This document shows positions 43,580-53,700 of a stretch of DNA of 64,000 bases, one piece after another. The stretch is taken from the NCBI RefSeq assembly GCF_051172195.1, contig NZ_JBPJAQ010000001.1, positions 3,224,001-3,288,000 of the forward strand, read 5' to 3'. This DNA comes from Paludibaculum fermentans_A (GTDB taxonomy: Bacteria; Acidobacteriota; Terriglobia; Bryobacterales; Bryobacteraceae). Under the pieces are notes generated by a model that was not told where the DNA came from, made no database searches, and was given only the letters and a program-made list of their open reading frames with translations. The translations under genes were made by a program, and so were the position numbers. The first letter of the stretch is position 1, and the number at the start of each line of letters is the position of its first letter.

Positions 43580-45583
43580 TCAGGGCTTGGCAGGAGCCAA
43601 CCGGGCGGCATAACCGCCGCCGGGCGCCAGGAGGAGTTTCAAGGTCCTGGCGCGGTCGACAGATTGGTTGCCGATCGACACGTTTTTGGGAGAGGTTGCG
43701 GCATCCGGAGCATCGGCATAGGTTACGGCGTTGAACGAGCCTGCCGGCAGGAACGACAGGGGGATCTCGATCTCGCGTTGTGTCCAATTGGTCATGGCGC
43801 CGAGGAACCACTCATTGCCGTGGCGGCGGGCCATGACGATGAACTCTCCGGGCAGTCCGGCCAGAACCTTGCTTTCGTCCCAGGCGGCGGGGACGCTTTT
43901 GATGAACTCGAAAGACGGCTGGCCGAGGTAGGTGGCGGGGCTGTCGGCCACCATCTGGACGGGCGCGTCGAAGATGGCGTACATGGCGAGATGGTGGGCG
44001 CGGGTGCCCATCACCATGGGCGCACGGCCGCGCGGGACGAAGCCGGCCTTGGTGGCGTTCTCGAAGCCGCCGGGGGTGTAGTCCATCAGGCCAGTGAGCA
44101 TGCGTGTGAACGGGAGTGTGACGTGGTTGTCGGGGTTGTCACGGGCGCCGGCTTTGGACTGTTCCATGCCGAGTACGGCCTCATAACCCATGACGTTCGG
44201 CCAGGTGCGCTCCATACCGGTGGGTTTGGTGGAGCCGTGGAAGTCGACCATCAGGTGGTGGCGGGCGGCGCATTCCGCGACTTTGTAATAGAAGTCGATG
44301 CCGGCCTGGTCATCGCGTTCGATGAAGTCGATCTTCATGCCGGCGACGCCCCACTTCTCATAGATGGAGAAGGCCTCTTCCATCTGCTTGACGACGCCCC
44401 GATAGTGCAGCCAGATCCAGATCTTGACGTTCTTCGGCGCGGCGTATTTGACGAGTTCCGGGACGTCGACGCGGCCGTTGATCTTGGTGATGTTGTCGAG
44501 GCTGCTCCAGCCGGCATCGACGAGCATGTAGGGGAAGCCGGACTGGGCGGAGAAGTCGACGTAGTACTTCATTGTCTCGGTGGTGAAGGCGGACTTGCCA
44601 TCGCGACCCTGGCTGCCGTTCCACCAATCCCAGGAAGCCTTGCCTGGATGGATCCAGGAGATATCCGTGATGGCGGGCGGCGGATTCAGATTCGTGATGA
44701 CGGTGGATTCGACCAGCCGGCCCGGTTCGGCGCCGGCCATGATGATGCGCCAGGGCGAGTTGTGCGGCAGGGTGGCGCGCACGGCGACGGTGGGGTCTTC
44801 CACCTGCGGAGCGAGGCGCGATTCGAAGTAGTGGCCGGCCCAGCTGCCTGAAGGGTTCTCGAGGTACATGGCGGCATTGCCGCGCATATCGGCTTCAGTG
44901 ATGGCGGCCCAGGCGACCCCGGGGACTTCCATGAGCAACGGCAGGCCGATGAGCGAGGAACTCTTGACACCGCCCTGGTTGGAGAAGGCGCTGGCCGGCA
45001 GCTTCAGGAATTCGCTCTCGTACATGGAACGGTAGTTGGGCAGGACCAGGGCATAGGTGATGGGATCCTTCGCGATACGGAATTCAGTGGTTTCGCGGGT
45101 GAGGACGAATTCGCTGAGCGCAGGCTGAGCGGGTACCAGATAGCGGAAAGCGATGGCATCGTTATAGGCGCGGGCTTCGACGATGAACTTACGCGAGGGC
45201 GCGGCGGTTTCCTCCAGTTCGAGGCGGAGCACCTGGCATTGGTTGCGGGCGGTACTGGTTTTCCCGTGCGGCAGGCGGTAGGTCTCGTCGATGGTGGAAG
45301 TGGAGGCGTTGGCGATGCGGACAGCGGCGCCGAGGGGCGGCTGATCCTTCAGTTCCAGCCGCAGTGCAGATGGCTCCACCAGTTCTTTCCCCTGGAAGGT
45401 CACCCGATAGACGAGCTGCCCTTGTGGGGAAGGCTGGAGTTCCGCCGGGGGCTGGCCGGGCGTGGCCGCGGGCCGGGTAACGGTCTGGAAGGTGACGGCG
45501 AGCTGGCCGGCGGGCGACGTGATGGTCTGGGCGGCGGCGGTGCCAACTACCAGCAGGACAGAGAGGAAGCTAAAGAGGCGCAT
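43580..45583 (-). CDS. GH97 glycoside hydrolase (SusB-like alpha-glucosidase/alpha-galactosidase), secreted
   Basis: 667 residues with a signal peptide (MRLFSFLSVLLVVGTAAAQ). The N-terminal beta-sandwich (VTSPAGQ-like start, FRYLVP) precedes a TIM-barrel with FPYMLVDAGWSS, VAGMKIDFIERDDQ, MVDFHGSTKPTGMERTWPN and GYEAVLGMEQSKAG. GH97 includes inverting alpha-glucosidases and retaining alpha-galactosidases. The Asp-containing KIDFIERDD strand resembles the retaining type, but I cannot fix this from motifs alone. It is a single-gene unit facing the terminator at 43.5 kb. Confidence 0.93.
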   Translation of the reverse strand: MRLFSFLSVLLVVGTAAAQTITSPAGQLAVTFQTVTRPAATPGQPPAELQPSPQGQLVYRVTFQGKELVEPSALRLELKDQPPLGAAVRIANASTSTIDETYRLPHGKTSTARNQCQVLRLELEETAAPSRKFIVEARAYNDAIAFRYLVPAQPALSEFVLTRETTEFRIAKDPITYALVLPNYRSMYESEFLKLPASAFSNQGGVKSSSLIGLPLLMEVPGVAWAAITEADMRGNAAMYLENPSGSWAGHYFESRLAPQVEDPTVAVRATLPHNSPWRIIMAGAEPGRLVESTVITNLNPPPAITDISWIHPGKASWDWWNGSQGRDGKSAFTTETMKYYVDFSAQSGFPYMLVDAGWSSLDNITKINGRVDVPELVKYAAPKNVKIWIWLHYRGVVKQMEEAFSIYEKWGVAGMKIDFIERDDQAGIDFYYKVAECAARHHLMVDFHGSTKPTGMERTWPNVMGYEAVLGMEQSKAGARDNPDNHVTLPFTRMLTGLMDYTPGGFENATKAGFVPRGRAPMVMGTRAHHLAMYAIFDAPVQMVADSPATYLGQPSFEFIKSVPAAWDESKVLAGLPGEFIVMARRHGNEWFLGAMTNWTQREIEIPLSFLPAGSFNAVTYADAPDAATSPKNVSIGNQSVDRARTLKLLLAPGGGYAARLAPAKP

Positions 45584-45652
45584 TTGTCCGAATGAATCCT
45601 TGCAGGAATCATATAGCTTCCCCTGGCAGGGGTGGTAGCCGGCGGCGGACGA

Positions 45653-46135
45653 TCAGGCGGATCTCAGGAAGACGGCCATGGCTTCGATCTCGATGAGGAG
45701 ATCGGAGCGGCAGAGGATGGCCTGGATGCCGACTGAGGCGGGTAGCGGATCCAGACCCTGCTGCTGAAAGAAGCGGGTGCGTTCTTCGTTGAAGGCTGCG
45801 TAATCGCGTTCGATGTCGCGCAGGTAGCAGGTGGTCTTGACGATGTCCTTCCAGGTGGCTCCTTCGGCGGCCAGTAGTCCCGTGATGTTGTGATAGGTGC
45901 GGGCCAGTTGGGCGCGGAAGTCCCCGACGTGGACGGTTTGGCCGTTCTCGTCGATGCTGGCGGTGCCGGAGATCAACAGAACCACAACGTTCCCGAACTC
46001 AAGCCGCAGGCCGCGCGAAAAGGAGCTGGGTTTCGAATAGTCGTAGGCCTCGTTGAGAACAGCCGGATTGGTGATCTTCGACTTGGCGATGGAAGTGGCG
46101 CTGGAGAGCGCCTGGATGATTTCGTTCTGAGTCAT
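45653..46135 (-). CDS. RidA/YjgF/YER057c-UK114 family protein
   Basis: 160 residues. It has the family core LISGTASID, then HNITGLLAAEGATWKDIVKTTCYLRDI and a C-terminal VGIQAILCRSDLLIEIEAMAV; the arginine in LCRSDLLIEIE corresponds to the ligand-binding position. The protein is longer at the N-terminus than classical RidA, which deaminates reactive imines. This subgroup may have a different substrate. It lies alone between two longer minus-strand genes. Confidence 0.87.
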   Translation of the reverse strand: MTQNEIIQALSSATSIAKSKITNPAVLNEAYDYSKPSSFSRGLRLEFGNVVVLLISGTASIDENGQTVHVGDFRAQLARTYHNITGLLAAEGATWKDIVKTTCYLRDIERDYAAFNEERTRFFQQQGLDPLPASVGIQAILCRSDLLIEIEAMAVFLRSA

Positions 46136-46244
46136 TGTATGATGCCGATTTAGTGGCGACCCGATGCCGGCGGGCTGCCGGCTGCGACTGCGGCCCCTTT
46201 GATCCCCAGCTTACCGGCCCGGCGAGGGTCTGACAACCTGGCCA

Positions 46245-47879
46245 CTAGGGAGCCTCCACGATGGAGACGGAGCGGTTCACTTGTTCCACCACGGCTTGCT
46301 GGACTTTGCCGGAGGGCCAGCGGATTTCGAGCTCCGCCCGGGCGGCGGCGCCGAGGCCGAAGTGGAGGCGCAGGTCGCTTTGCGAAATATAGCCGCCTCC
46401 GCTGCGCACCTCGTCGACCTGGGTGATTCCGCCGGCGGTGAGGCGGACGCGGGCTCCGATGGCGCTGCGGTTTGATTTGACGCCTGTTAGCTGGACGGAA
46501 AGCCAGTTGCCGGCCGGTTTGGCGGCCAGCTTCAGCAGGGATGGGCGTTCGCCCTGATTGTTGATGAGAAGCTCAGGAACCCCATCGTTATCGATATCGG
46601 CGACGGCGACACCGCGCGAGGAATGGAGGTCAGTGATGCCGCTGCCCCCGCGCTCCGAGATGTCGTCGAACTTGCCGTCGCGGCGGTTGCGGTAGAGGAT
46701 GCGGCGTTCGCGGAACCGGATGTCGGTCTGCTTGCGGTCGATCTCGGGGAAAACGTGGCCGTTGACGAGGAAGAGATCCTTCCAGCCGTCGTTGTCGAAG
46801 TCGAGGAAGGCGGGACCCCAGCCGACGAAGCGGGTGTTGTGGGCAAGGCCGGAGGAGATGGTGATGTCCTCGAATTCGCCCTGACCGCGATTGCGGTAGA
46901 GGGTTTCGCGTTCGTCGGAGAAATTGGACCGGAAGATACTCAACCAGCCGGAATGGTCGTAGTCGGCGGGCACGGCGCCCATGCCGGACATTGCCTTGCC
47001 ATTGTCATCGAAGGCGGCGCCGCGCAGGACGGCCTCTTCCGCAAAGGTCCCGTCGTGCTGGTTCATGAAGAGCAGGGAAGGCGTCTGGTCGCAGGCGACG
47101 AAGACGTCGGGCCAGCCGTCACCATCGAAATCCGCGGTAACCACCGAGAGGGCATAGTGTTGGCCGGGTTGGGCTATCCCGCTTTTGACCGAAACATCGG
47201 TGAAGGTTCCGTCTGCGTTGGCATGGTAAAGGAGATTGCGATCGAAGGGCAGACCGCGGGGACCGCAGTTGACTGGAAGGCCCAGATACCAGCAGTAAGG
47301 ATTGGCGCCCGGCTTGGGCGTCTCCTCGAAGCTGAATTTGAGGTAGTTGGCGACGAGGAGATCGAGGCGTCCGTCGCGATCGTAGTCGAAGAAGGCGCAG
47401 CCGGTGTTGTAGCGGACACGGTCCTGTTGGAGTCCGGCGGCTTTGGTCACGTCCCGGAACTGTTTTCCGCCTTCGTTATGGTAGAGCGAGTTCTGTCCCC
47501 AGTACGTGACGAAAAGGTCAATGTACCCGTCATTGTCGTAATCGCCGGCGCAGGCACCCTGGCCCCAGCCCTTGCGGGTGAGACCCATCTTTTCGGTCGC
47601 GTCGGTGAATCGGCCGGCGCCCTCATTGTGATAGAGTCGGCTGAGGGCGCCATCGCCGCTGATGACGAAGGCGTCCGGCAAGCCATCGTTGTCGTAGTCG
47701 AGAAAAGCGACGCCGCTGCCGGTGGTCTCGATGATGAATTCCTTGGTCTGCATGCCGCCGTTGGGGAAGATGTGCGTCAACCCGGCCGCTTCGGCGACAT
47801 CGCGGAAATCGGGCAGGGGTAAATCGGCCGGGGGAGCGGGCGCGAGGGCCGCGGCGAATAGCAGGAAGAGCGCTCTCAT
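46245..47879 (-). CDS. CRTAC1-type protein: FG-GAP/VCBS repeats plus ASPIC/UnbV domain, secreted
   Basis: 544 residues with a signal peptide (MRALFLLFAAALAPAPPA). About seven calcium-binding-loop repeats are visible (DYDNDGLPDAFV, DYDNDGYIDLFV, DYDRDGRLDLLV, DFDGDGWPDVFV, DFDNDGWKDLFL, DIDNDGVPELLI), with one loop degenerate (DYDHSGWLSIF). The C-terminal ASPIC/UnbV domain begins GVKSNRSAIGARVRL and ends with an IRWPSGKVQ motif. Such proteins form integrin-like beta-propellers on the cell surface or in the periplasm. Molecular function is unknown. It overlaps the upstream TPR gene by 4 bp. Confidence 0.9.
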   Translation of the reverse strand: MRALFLLFAAALAPAPPADLPLPDFRDVAEAAGLTHIFPNGGMQTKEFIIETTGSGVAFLDYDNDGLPDAFVISGDGALSRLYHNEGAGRFTDATEKMGLTRKGWGQGACAGDYDNDGYIDLFVTYWGQNSLYHNEGGKQFRDVTKAAGLQQDRVRYNTGCAFFDYDRDGRLDLLVANYLKFSFEETPKPGANPYCWYLGLPVNCGPRGLPFDRNLLYHANADGTFTDVSVKSGIAQPGQHYALSVVTADFDGDGWPDVFVACDQTPSLLFMNQHDGTFAEEAVLRGAAFDDNGKAMSGMGAVPADYDHSGWLSIFRSNFSDERETLYRNRGQGEFEDITISSGLAHNTRFVGWGPAFLDFDNDGWKDLFLVNGHVFPEIDRKQTDIRFRERRILYRNRRDGKFDDISERGGSGITDLHSSRGVAVADIDNDGVPELLINNQGERPSLLKLAAKPAGNWLSVQLTGVKSNRSAIGARVRLTAGGITQVDEVRSGGGYISQSDLRLHFGLGAAARAELEIRWPSGKVQQAVVEQVNRSVSIVEAP

Positions 47880-48925
47880 TGGCCGGGCGGTTTCTCTCCC
47901 AGCTTCTTGAGGAATTCCGTGAATTCCCCCTCGGGCGCCTTCTGGAGTTGATCGAGTTCGGCTTTTTCGCGGCGGGCATCGGCCATCTTCCCGGCGTTAC
48001 GGTAGGCCATCATCAGGCTGTAGTGGGCGGATTCGCTGCGCGGCGACAACTTGACGGCTCGCTGCAGCAGAGAGATGGCCTCATCGTTCTTCTTCTCCTC
48101 GGTACGAATTTTGCCGAGCGCGATCAAGGCTTCAGGGAAGTCCTTGTTGAGACTCAATGCCTGCTGGAGTTTCTCGATGGCGGCCGGGATCTGTTGGCGA
48201 TTCTGGAAGATCTGCGCGACCTGGTAGAGGACGACTGAGTCGGAAGGATTCAGCGCCAGTTCGGCCTGAAACTCCTGGAGGGCGGCCTCGAGCACTTCCG
48301 GGGAATGGGTGCTCATCAACAGTGCGCGTCCGAGGCGGAAGTGGAGATTCAGAGCCTTGGGATTCTTGGCGATGGCCTTGCGGTATTCGGCGGCTGCTTC
48401 GTTGAACTGGCCCTGGGTTTCGAGCACCTCGCCGGAGAGTTGATTCACCCGGAACGAGGACGGCGCCTTCTGGTAGAGCTGGTAGATCGTGTCGTTCCAG
48501 GCGCGCATGTAGAGGCGGGCCGACTGATAGAGGACGTCGGCGTCGGCGGGGTATTTCGCCTGGAGGCCATTGATCACGGCGGCGGCGTCTTCGATGGAAG
48601 CGGCGGCCAACCGGCATTGGACGAAGGCGAGGCCAGCCAGGCGGGCTATCTCGGGGTTTGATCCCTTATACGCCAGTTGCAGAGCGGGGACCGCTTCCTC
48701 GCAACGGCCGGTGGCGGCCAGGGTGAGGGCGAGAAAGGCAGAGGCGCGTGGGTCGTTCCCTTTGGCGGCGGAGCGAAGAAAGCGTTCGGCGGCAGGCATG
48801 TCGCCCTTATGGAAAGCCTCGAGCCCGCTGATGAGCGGATCGCTCTGGGCGCAGGCGAGGGTGACGAAGATGAAGGGCAGTGTGGCTCGAATCAAGCAGC
48901 GCCTCGAATTCCTAGTGGCCGGCAT
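47876..48925 (-). CDS. Secreted TPR protein
   Basis: 349 residues with a signal-type N-terminus ending in FVTLACAQ (a lipobox-like TLAC is possible). About seven TPR-type repeats follow, including AAAEYRKAIAKNPKALNLHFRLG and ALIALGKIRTEEKKNDEAISLLQRAVKLSP. It is translationally coupled to the CRTAC1 gene (ATGA overlap), and its 5' end overlaps the small gene at 48912-49169. It probably assembles with the propeller protein outside the cytosol. Confidence 0.88.
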   Translation of the reverse strand: MPATRNSRRCLIRATLPFIFVTLACAQSDPLISGLEAFHKGDMPAAERFLRSAAKGNDPRASAFLALTLAATGRCEEAVPALQLAYKGSNPEIARLAGLAFVQCRLAAASIEDAAAVINGLQAKYPADADVLYQSARLYMRAWNDTIYQLYQKAPSSFRVNQLSGEVLETQGQFNEAAAEYRKAIAKNPKALNLHFRLGRALLMSTHSPEVLEAALQEFQAELALNPSDSVVLYQVAQIFQNRQQIPAAIEKLQQALSLNKDFPEALIALGKIRTEEKKNDEAISLLQRAVKLSPRSESAHYSLMMAYRNAGKMADARREKAELDQLQKAPEGEFTEFLKKLGEKPPGQ

Positions 48926-49169
48926 CGTCGAGCATGAGGTCGAGTTTGCCGAAACGGTGGCGGTCGGCCCCGGCGAAATAGCGGAAGCGAATCATGGGGG
49001 GAGCGCCGGGAGCGATGGTCTTGCGTGGATCGGCCAGACGGGCTGCGGGCTGGGCGTCGAGGAGAATGCGGCCGGATTCGGCGATCTGGGCTGTCAGTTG
49101 ACGGATGCGCTCTTCGCGAGCGGCCTGGTCCGGCTGGCCAAGCAGGAGATAGAGGAGGAGCGTGGACAT
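48912..49169 (-). CDS. Small secreted or membrane-anchored protein of unknown function
   Basis: 85 residues. A short hydrophobic N-terminus (MSTLLLYLLLGQ) precedes a charged helix (AAREERIRQLTAQIAESGRIL) and a polar tail. It overlaps the TPR gene by 14 bp and sits 76 bp after another TPR gene, in the same orientation. The tight packing supports a real gene. I do not recognise the family. Confidence 0.6.
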   Translation of the reverse strand: MSTLLLYLLLGQPDQAAREERIRQLTAQIAESGRILLDAQPAARLADPRKTIAPGAPPMIRFRYFAGADRHRFGKLDLMLDDAGH

Positions 49170-49245
49170 CGCGGTTCAAACCCTCGGAGCCCGTGCCGGC
49201 CTGGAGCCGGTGCGAACAATCCAAGTTGATGATAGCAGGGGCGGC

Positions 49246-50382
49246 TCATCTTGCAAGCCCTTTCATATCGGGTGTCTGGGCGGCTCCACTTTCCTGGCTG
49301 AGCTTCTCGTGGAGGGCGCGCTCGCGCAGGGCGTCCTCCTTGCGTCCAAGACGGTCATAGATGCGGGCCAATCGAAAGTGCGGAACAGGGTCAATGGGAT
49401 TAAGGGCTGCGCTCCGTTTGAATTCTCCGGCCGCACCTTCCATGTTTTTCTGGCGCTCAAAAACCATACCTAACAAAAGATGGGTGTCTGCCTGATCCTC
49501 CTTGATAATTAACGCTTTTTTCAAAAGGGATTCGGCCAGGGCATCATCGGCGGCCGGGTCTTCGGGCGACGGCCGAAGGAGAATTGCGCGGGCGTGCAGC
49601 ACATAGCCGAGAGGACTTTGCGGATGTGCTTTTTCGAATTGCTCAGCACGGGTCAACACCTCTGGAATCCGATTGGCGGCGTGTTCCAGAACCCGTCCCA
49701 CAAAGTAATAGGGTTGAGGAATATCCGGGGCTAACTGCATCACACGAAGGAACCGGTCGACCGCATCGGGGAAGCGCCGCTGGCCGTAATACGCGACGCC
49801 CAGGGCGAGTTCCAGTTGGGGACTTTTGTCGAAGGTTCTGCGGCCATCTTCCAGCGTGGAGATGGCGGCAGGGAAGTCCTGGACCTGCATCTGGGCCTGC
49901 GCCAGCCGAAAGATCGCCTCCTCGCTATAGGGGGCGAGCCGGCGGGCCTGGGTGTACTGAAGGATGGCGTTCTTCCAATCCTTTTTGGCCTCAAACGCGC
50001 GGCCCAGAAGATCCCGAACATCGGAGGAGTCTTCCAGGACGAGCGCCTGTTGGCCTATCGAAAGAGAGACGTCCAGGCGGCCAGCCTCCAGATTGAAGAG
50101 GGCGAGGTTGTAGAGCAGCGAGGGATCTTTGCCGGCGAAGCGAGCGGCCTTGTCGGCGGAGAGGAGGGCTGCCTTCATGTTGTTCTGGCGAGCCTGGGCC
50201 TGCGCCATCAGGAACCAGACCGGGGCACTGGAAGGTTCGAGTTGAATGACGGCTTGAAGGCTTCGTTCAGCCGCTGCTGGTTCATTTCTTTGAAGGGCGG
50301 ACATTGCCTCCTGGACGCGCGTCTGAATTAGTTTCGAATCAGGCTGAAGTAAAAGAGACGCGATTAAGAGAAGCCGCCACAT
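49246..50382 (-). CDS. Secreted TPR protein
   Basis: 378 residues with a short signal peptide (MWRLLLIASLLLQPDS). About eight TPR units span the rest (PSLLYNLALFNLEAGRLDVSLSIG, LELALGVAYYGQRRFPDAVDRFL, DTHLLLGMVFERQKNMEGAAGEF). It is probably the first gene of the minus-strand TPR/CRTAC1 operon running to 46245, transcribed divergently from the TonB-dependent receptor gene. Confidence 0.88.
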   Translation of the reverse strand: MWRLLLIASLLLQPDSKLIQTRVQEAMSALQRNEPAAAERSLQAVIQLEPSSAPVWFLMAQAQARQNNMKAALLSADKAARFAGKDPSLLYNLALFNLEAGRLDVSLSIGQQALVLEDSSDVRDLLGRAFEAKKDWKNAILQYTQARRLAPYSEEAIFRLAQAQMQVQDFPAAISTLEDGRRTFDKSPQLELALGVAYYGQRRFPDAVDRFLRVMQLAPDIPQPYYFVGRVLEHAANRIPEVLTRAEQFEKAHPQSPLGYVLHARAILLRPSPEDPAADDALAESLLKKALIIKEDQADTHLLLGMVFERQKNMEGAAGEFKRSAALNPIDPVPHFRLARIYDRLGRKEDALRERALHEKLSQESGAAQTPDMKGLAR

Positions 50383-50715
50383 CGGACAACAGTATAGCTT
50401 GGCTATCGTTAGATAACCACTGTAATTAACAAATTTGACCTAGGACAAAGGAACCCCATGGGTGCGATTCAACGGCCGTAGTTCCCCCCTCGGGTCTAGT
50501 GCAAAAAGACTAATGAAAGCGCTTGACTCGGTATCGGACTGTCATTAAGCTGATTGAGAATCGAAACCGGCGGAAGCGTTTACATTCCGTACCCGACAAC
50601 TGTGCCGAAGAGCACTGTTCGACTTTGCGGGATAGCTTCCGGTGGTCTGGTTGTTGTGTAAAGCAACAGGGGTTCGAGAATTGGCCCCGACAGGGGTCAA
50701 GAAGTGAGGTAGTCT
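50383..50715. other. Divergent promoter region between the TPR operon and the TonB-dependent receptor gene
   Basis: This 333-bp region is visibly less GC-rich (ATTAACAAATTTGACC near 50430) and holds no gene. A TTGACT element at 50523 with TAAGCT 17 bp later is a weak promoter candidate for the receptor gene. GAGG lies 8 bp before the ATG at 50716. Confidence 0.45.
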
Positions 50716-53700
50716 ATGCTCCATGTGAGAGTCACGCGACTGCTCATCGTAGGGTTGCTCTTCGCGTTCTGCCTGATGGCACAGCGCGACTTAGGGACAA
50801 TCGTTGGTACGGTGACAGACCCCCAGGGTGGGGTGATTCCCAATGCCAAGGTCACAATCAAAGAAGAGGCCACTGGGCTCGTCTACGATGTGACAACTAA
50901 TTCTTCGGGCGAGTTTGTCAGACCCGCCCTGAAACCCGGTAACTACACAGTCACAGGCGAAGCGACGGGTTTCCGCCGCGTTGCCCAGCAGAACATCATT
51001 CTGGTGGGTGGTGACCGTGTTGGTGTGCCGCTTTCCCTGCCAGTCGGCAACGTCTCCGAGTCGGTGGAAGTGACGGCCCAGGCGCCGCTGCTGCAAACTG
51101 AATCGACGACTTTGGGCGCTGATCTGGGCAAGAAGGTTGTCAGTGAGTTGCCGCTCGGCGGCCAGCGCACGTTTGCGTATCTCGCCCGCCTTTCGCCTGG
51201 CGTTTTGCAGGCGGAGAACGGTGCGCGCGATGCAACCGGCGGCGGCTTCTCCGCCAACGGTGTACGTTCGAACGGGCAGAACAACTTCCTGTTGAACGGT
51301 GTCGACAACAACGTCAACGTCATCGACTTCCTGAATCAGACCGCCTTCGTGGTTGGTCCCTCCGTGGAAGCCATCGGCGAAATGCGTGTGTTGACGAATG
51401 GCTACAACGCTGAGTACGGCCGTGGCGCCGGCGGCGTGGTGAACGTGAACCTGAAGCAGGGCACGAACGAACTGCACGGCGTGCTGTTCGAGATTCTGCA
51501 GAACGACAAGATCAACGCGAATCGGTGGGAATACAACAAAGCAGGTAAGGCGCGTGGTCCGTTCAAGCAGAATCAGTATGGCGCGGCGATTGGCGGTCCG
51601 ATCATCAAGAACAAGCTCTTCATGTTCGGCGACTACCAGGGCACCCGTATCACCTCTTCGGGCGGCAGCATCCAGAGCCTCGGCTACGGTGGTTTCTACA
51701 CGATTCCCACGGCTGCCATGAAGTCTGGCAATTTTGCCAGCATTCTTGGCGGTTCCGCGGGCACCGACGCCAATGGGAACAACATCCTGACGAACCAGAT
51801 CTTCGATCCGAAGTCGAACTCGACAGTGAACGGGCAGCTCATCCGCACGCCGTTCACGGGGAACATCATTCCCTCCAGCCGCTTCGATCCCGCGGCTGCG
51901 AAGATCATGGCTCTCTATCCGGCCACCAACCAGCCGATCATCGCCGGCAACACGCCGCGCAACGATTACTTCGTGTCGACGGCCGGCAACCAGAACACCG
52001 ATCAGGGTGACGGCCGTGTCGATTACCGCCTCAGCGACAAGGACAGCCTGTTCGGTTCCTTGAGCTGGTCGAACCTGAACAAGTACAACGAACCCTTCCT
52101 ACCCGGCGCCCTGGACGGCACCCCGTTCAGCGCCGTGACGGAAGAGGACCTCAGCCGCAACGCGCAAATCAGTTACACGCGTGTGTGGAGCCCCTCCATC
52201 GTGTCGGAGACTCGCGTCGGCTTCAGCCGGCTGGTCACCTCCCGCGTGGGTGCAAATCCGGACAAGGACCTCTACAAGGAATTCGGCATCGGCGGCTACA
52301 ATCCGATGACTGCCCTCAACGGCGGCCTTCCGCAGATGCAGTTCGCGACTGGCGGTTATACCCAGATCGGCGCGAACGACTGGTTGCCTTCGAAGGAATA
52401 TTCGAACGTTTGGGACTTCATCCAGAACGTTTCGATCCTGAAGGGCCACCACTCGTACAAGTTCGGCGCCGAGTTCCGCCCCATCAAGTTCCCGTTCTTC
52501 CAGGTTCCTTATCCTCACGGGGAAATGAACTTCAACCGGAACGAAACGGCGTACCCGTCGGTGGCTGGGTCGCTGAACACGACGACCGGCGACGACATGG
52601 CGTCGTTCCTGCTGGGCAACGTCAACAACGGCCGCATCTCGACGAACAATTTCATCTCGTCAGAAAAGCTCGCCTGGGCGTTCTTCGCGCAGGATGACTG
52701 GAAGATCAGCCCCAAGCTGACTATCAACATCGGCTTGCGCTACGAGCTGTTCTCGCCGATCGGTGAGAAGTTTGCTCGCCAGTCGAACTTCGTCTACGAC
52801 AACCTGACCCTTTACATCCCGAAGGGCAAGGATCAGAATGCGCCGCTACCGCCGAACTTCGCCACCGCGTTCCCGAACGTGAAGGTGTCGCGCGGCGAAG
52901 TGGACAAATACATGATCCCGTGGGATAAGACGAACCTCGCACCCCGTATTGGTTTCGCTTACAACTGGAAAGACAACACCGTCCTCCGTGGCAGCTACGG
53001 CATCTTCTACGGTGGTGAAGAAAACCAGGGCGGCAACCCGAACCGCGGTGAATCCGTCCCCTTCAATCAGTCGACTGACCTTGCCCGCCCCGGCGCCAGC
53101 AGCATCTTCGACGTGAATCCGTTCTTCGCGAATGGTTTCAGTGCCGGCTACCCGATCAACGTCTTCTCGCTCGACGCTCCGGTATCATTCCGCGGCGTTG
53201 CGAGGAACTTCCGCAGCTCGCTCGTTCACAAGTGGAGTGCGGCGGTCCAGCGTGAAATGCCCTGGCAGACCTCGTTGGAACTCGCCTATGTGGGCAACCA
53301 CCAGTCGCACCAGTTGTTCCAACCCGACTGGAACGCCTGCCCCAACCTGGGTACGACCGCGGCGATCAGCTGCAACTCCCTGCGTCCCACCCCGTACATC
53401 GGCGGTATCTCCGGAACGGCTTCGTTCGGCTTCGGCGACTACCACGGTATGACGGCGAAGTTCGACAAGCGCTACTCCAACGGCCTCGTGCTGATGGCGG
53501 CCTATACATACGGCCATGCGCTGGCGAACACCGGCACGACTCTCAGCGGCTCGACTGGCTTCGGGATCCTCGATCCCCGGAATTACTCGAGCAGCTACTC
53601 CACCGCGGCCTGGGATCTGCGCCACAACTTCGTGTCGAACTTCAGCTATGAGCTGCCGTTCGGCAAGGGCAAGACCTACGGCTCCAACATGAACAAGGTG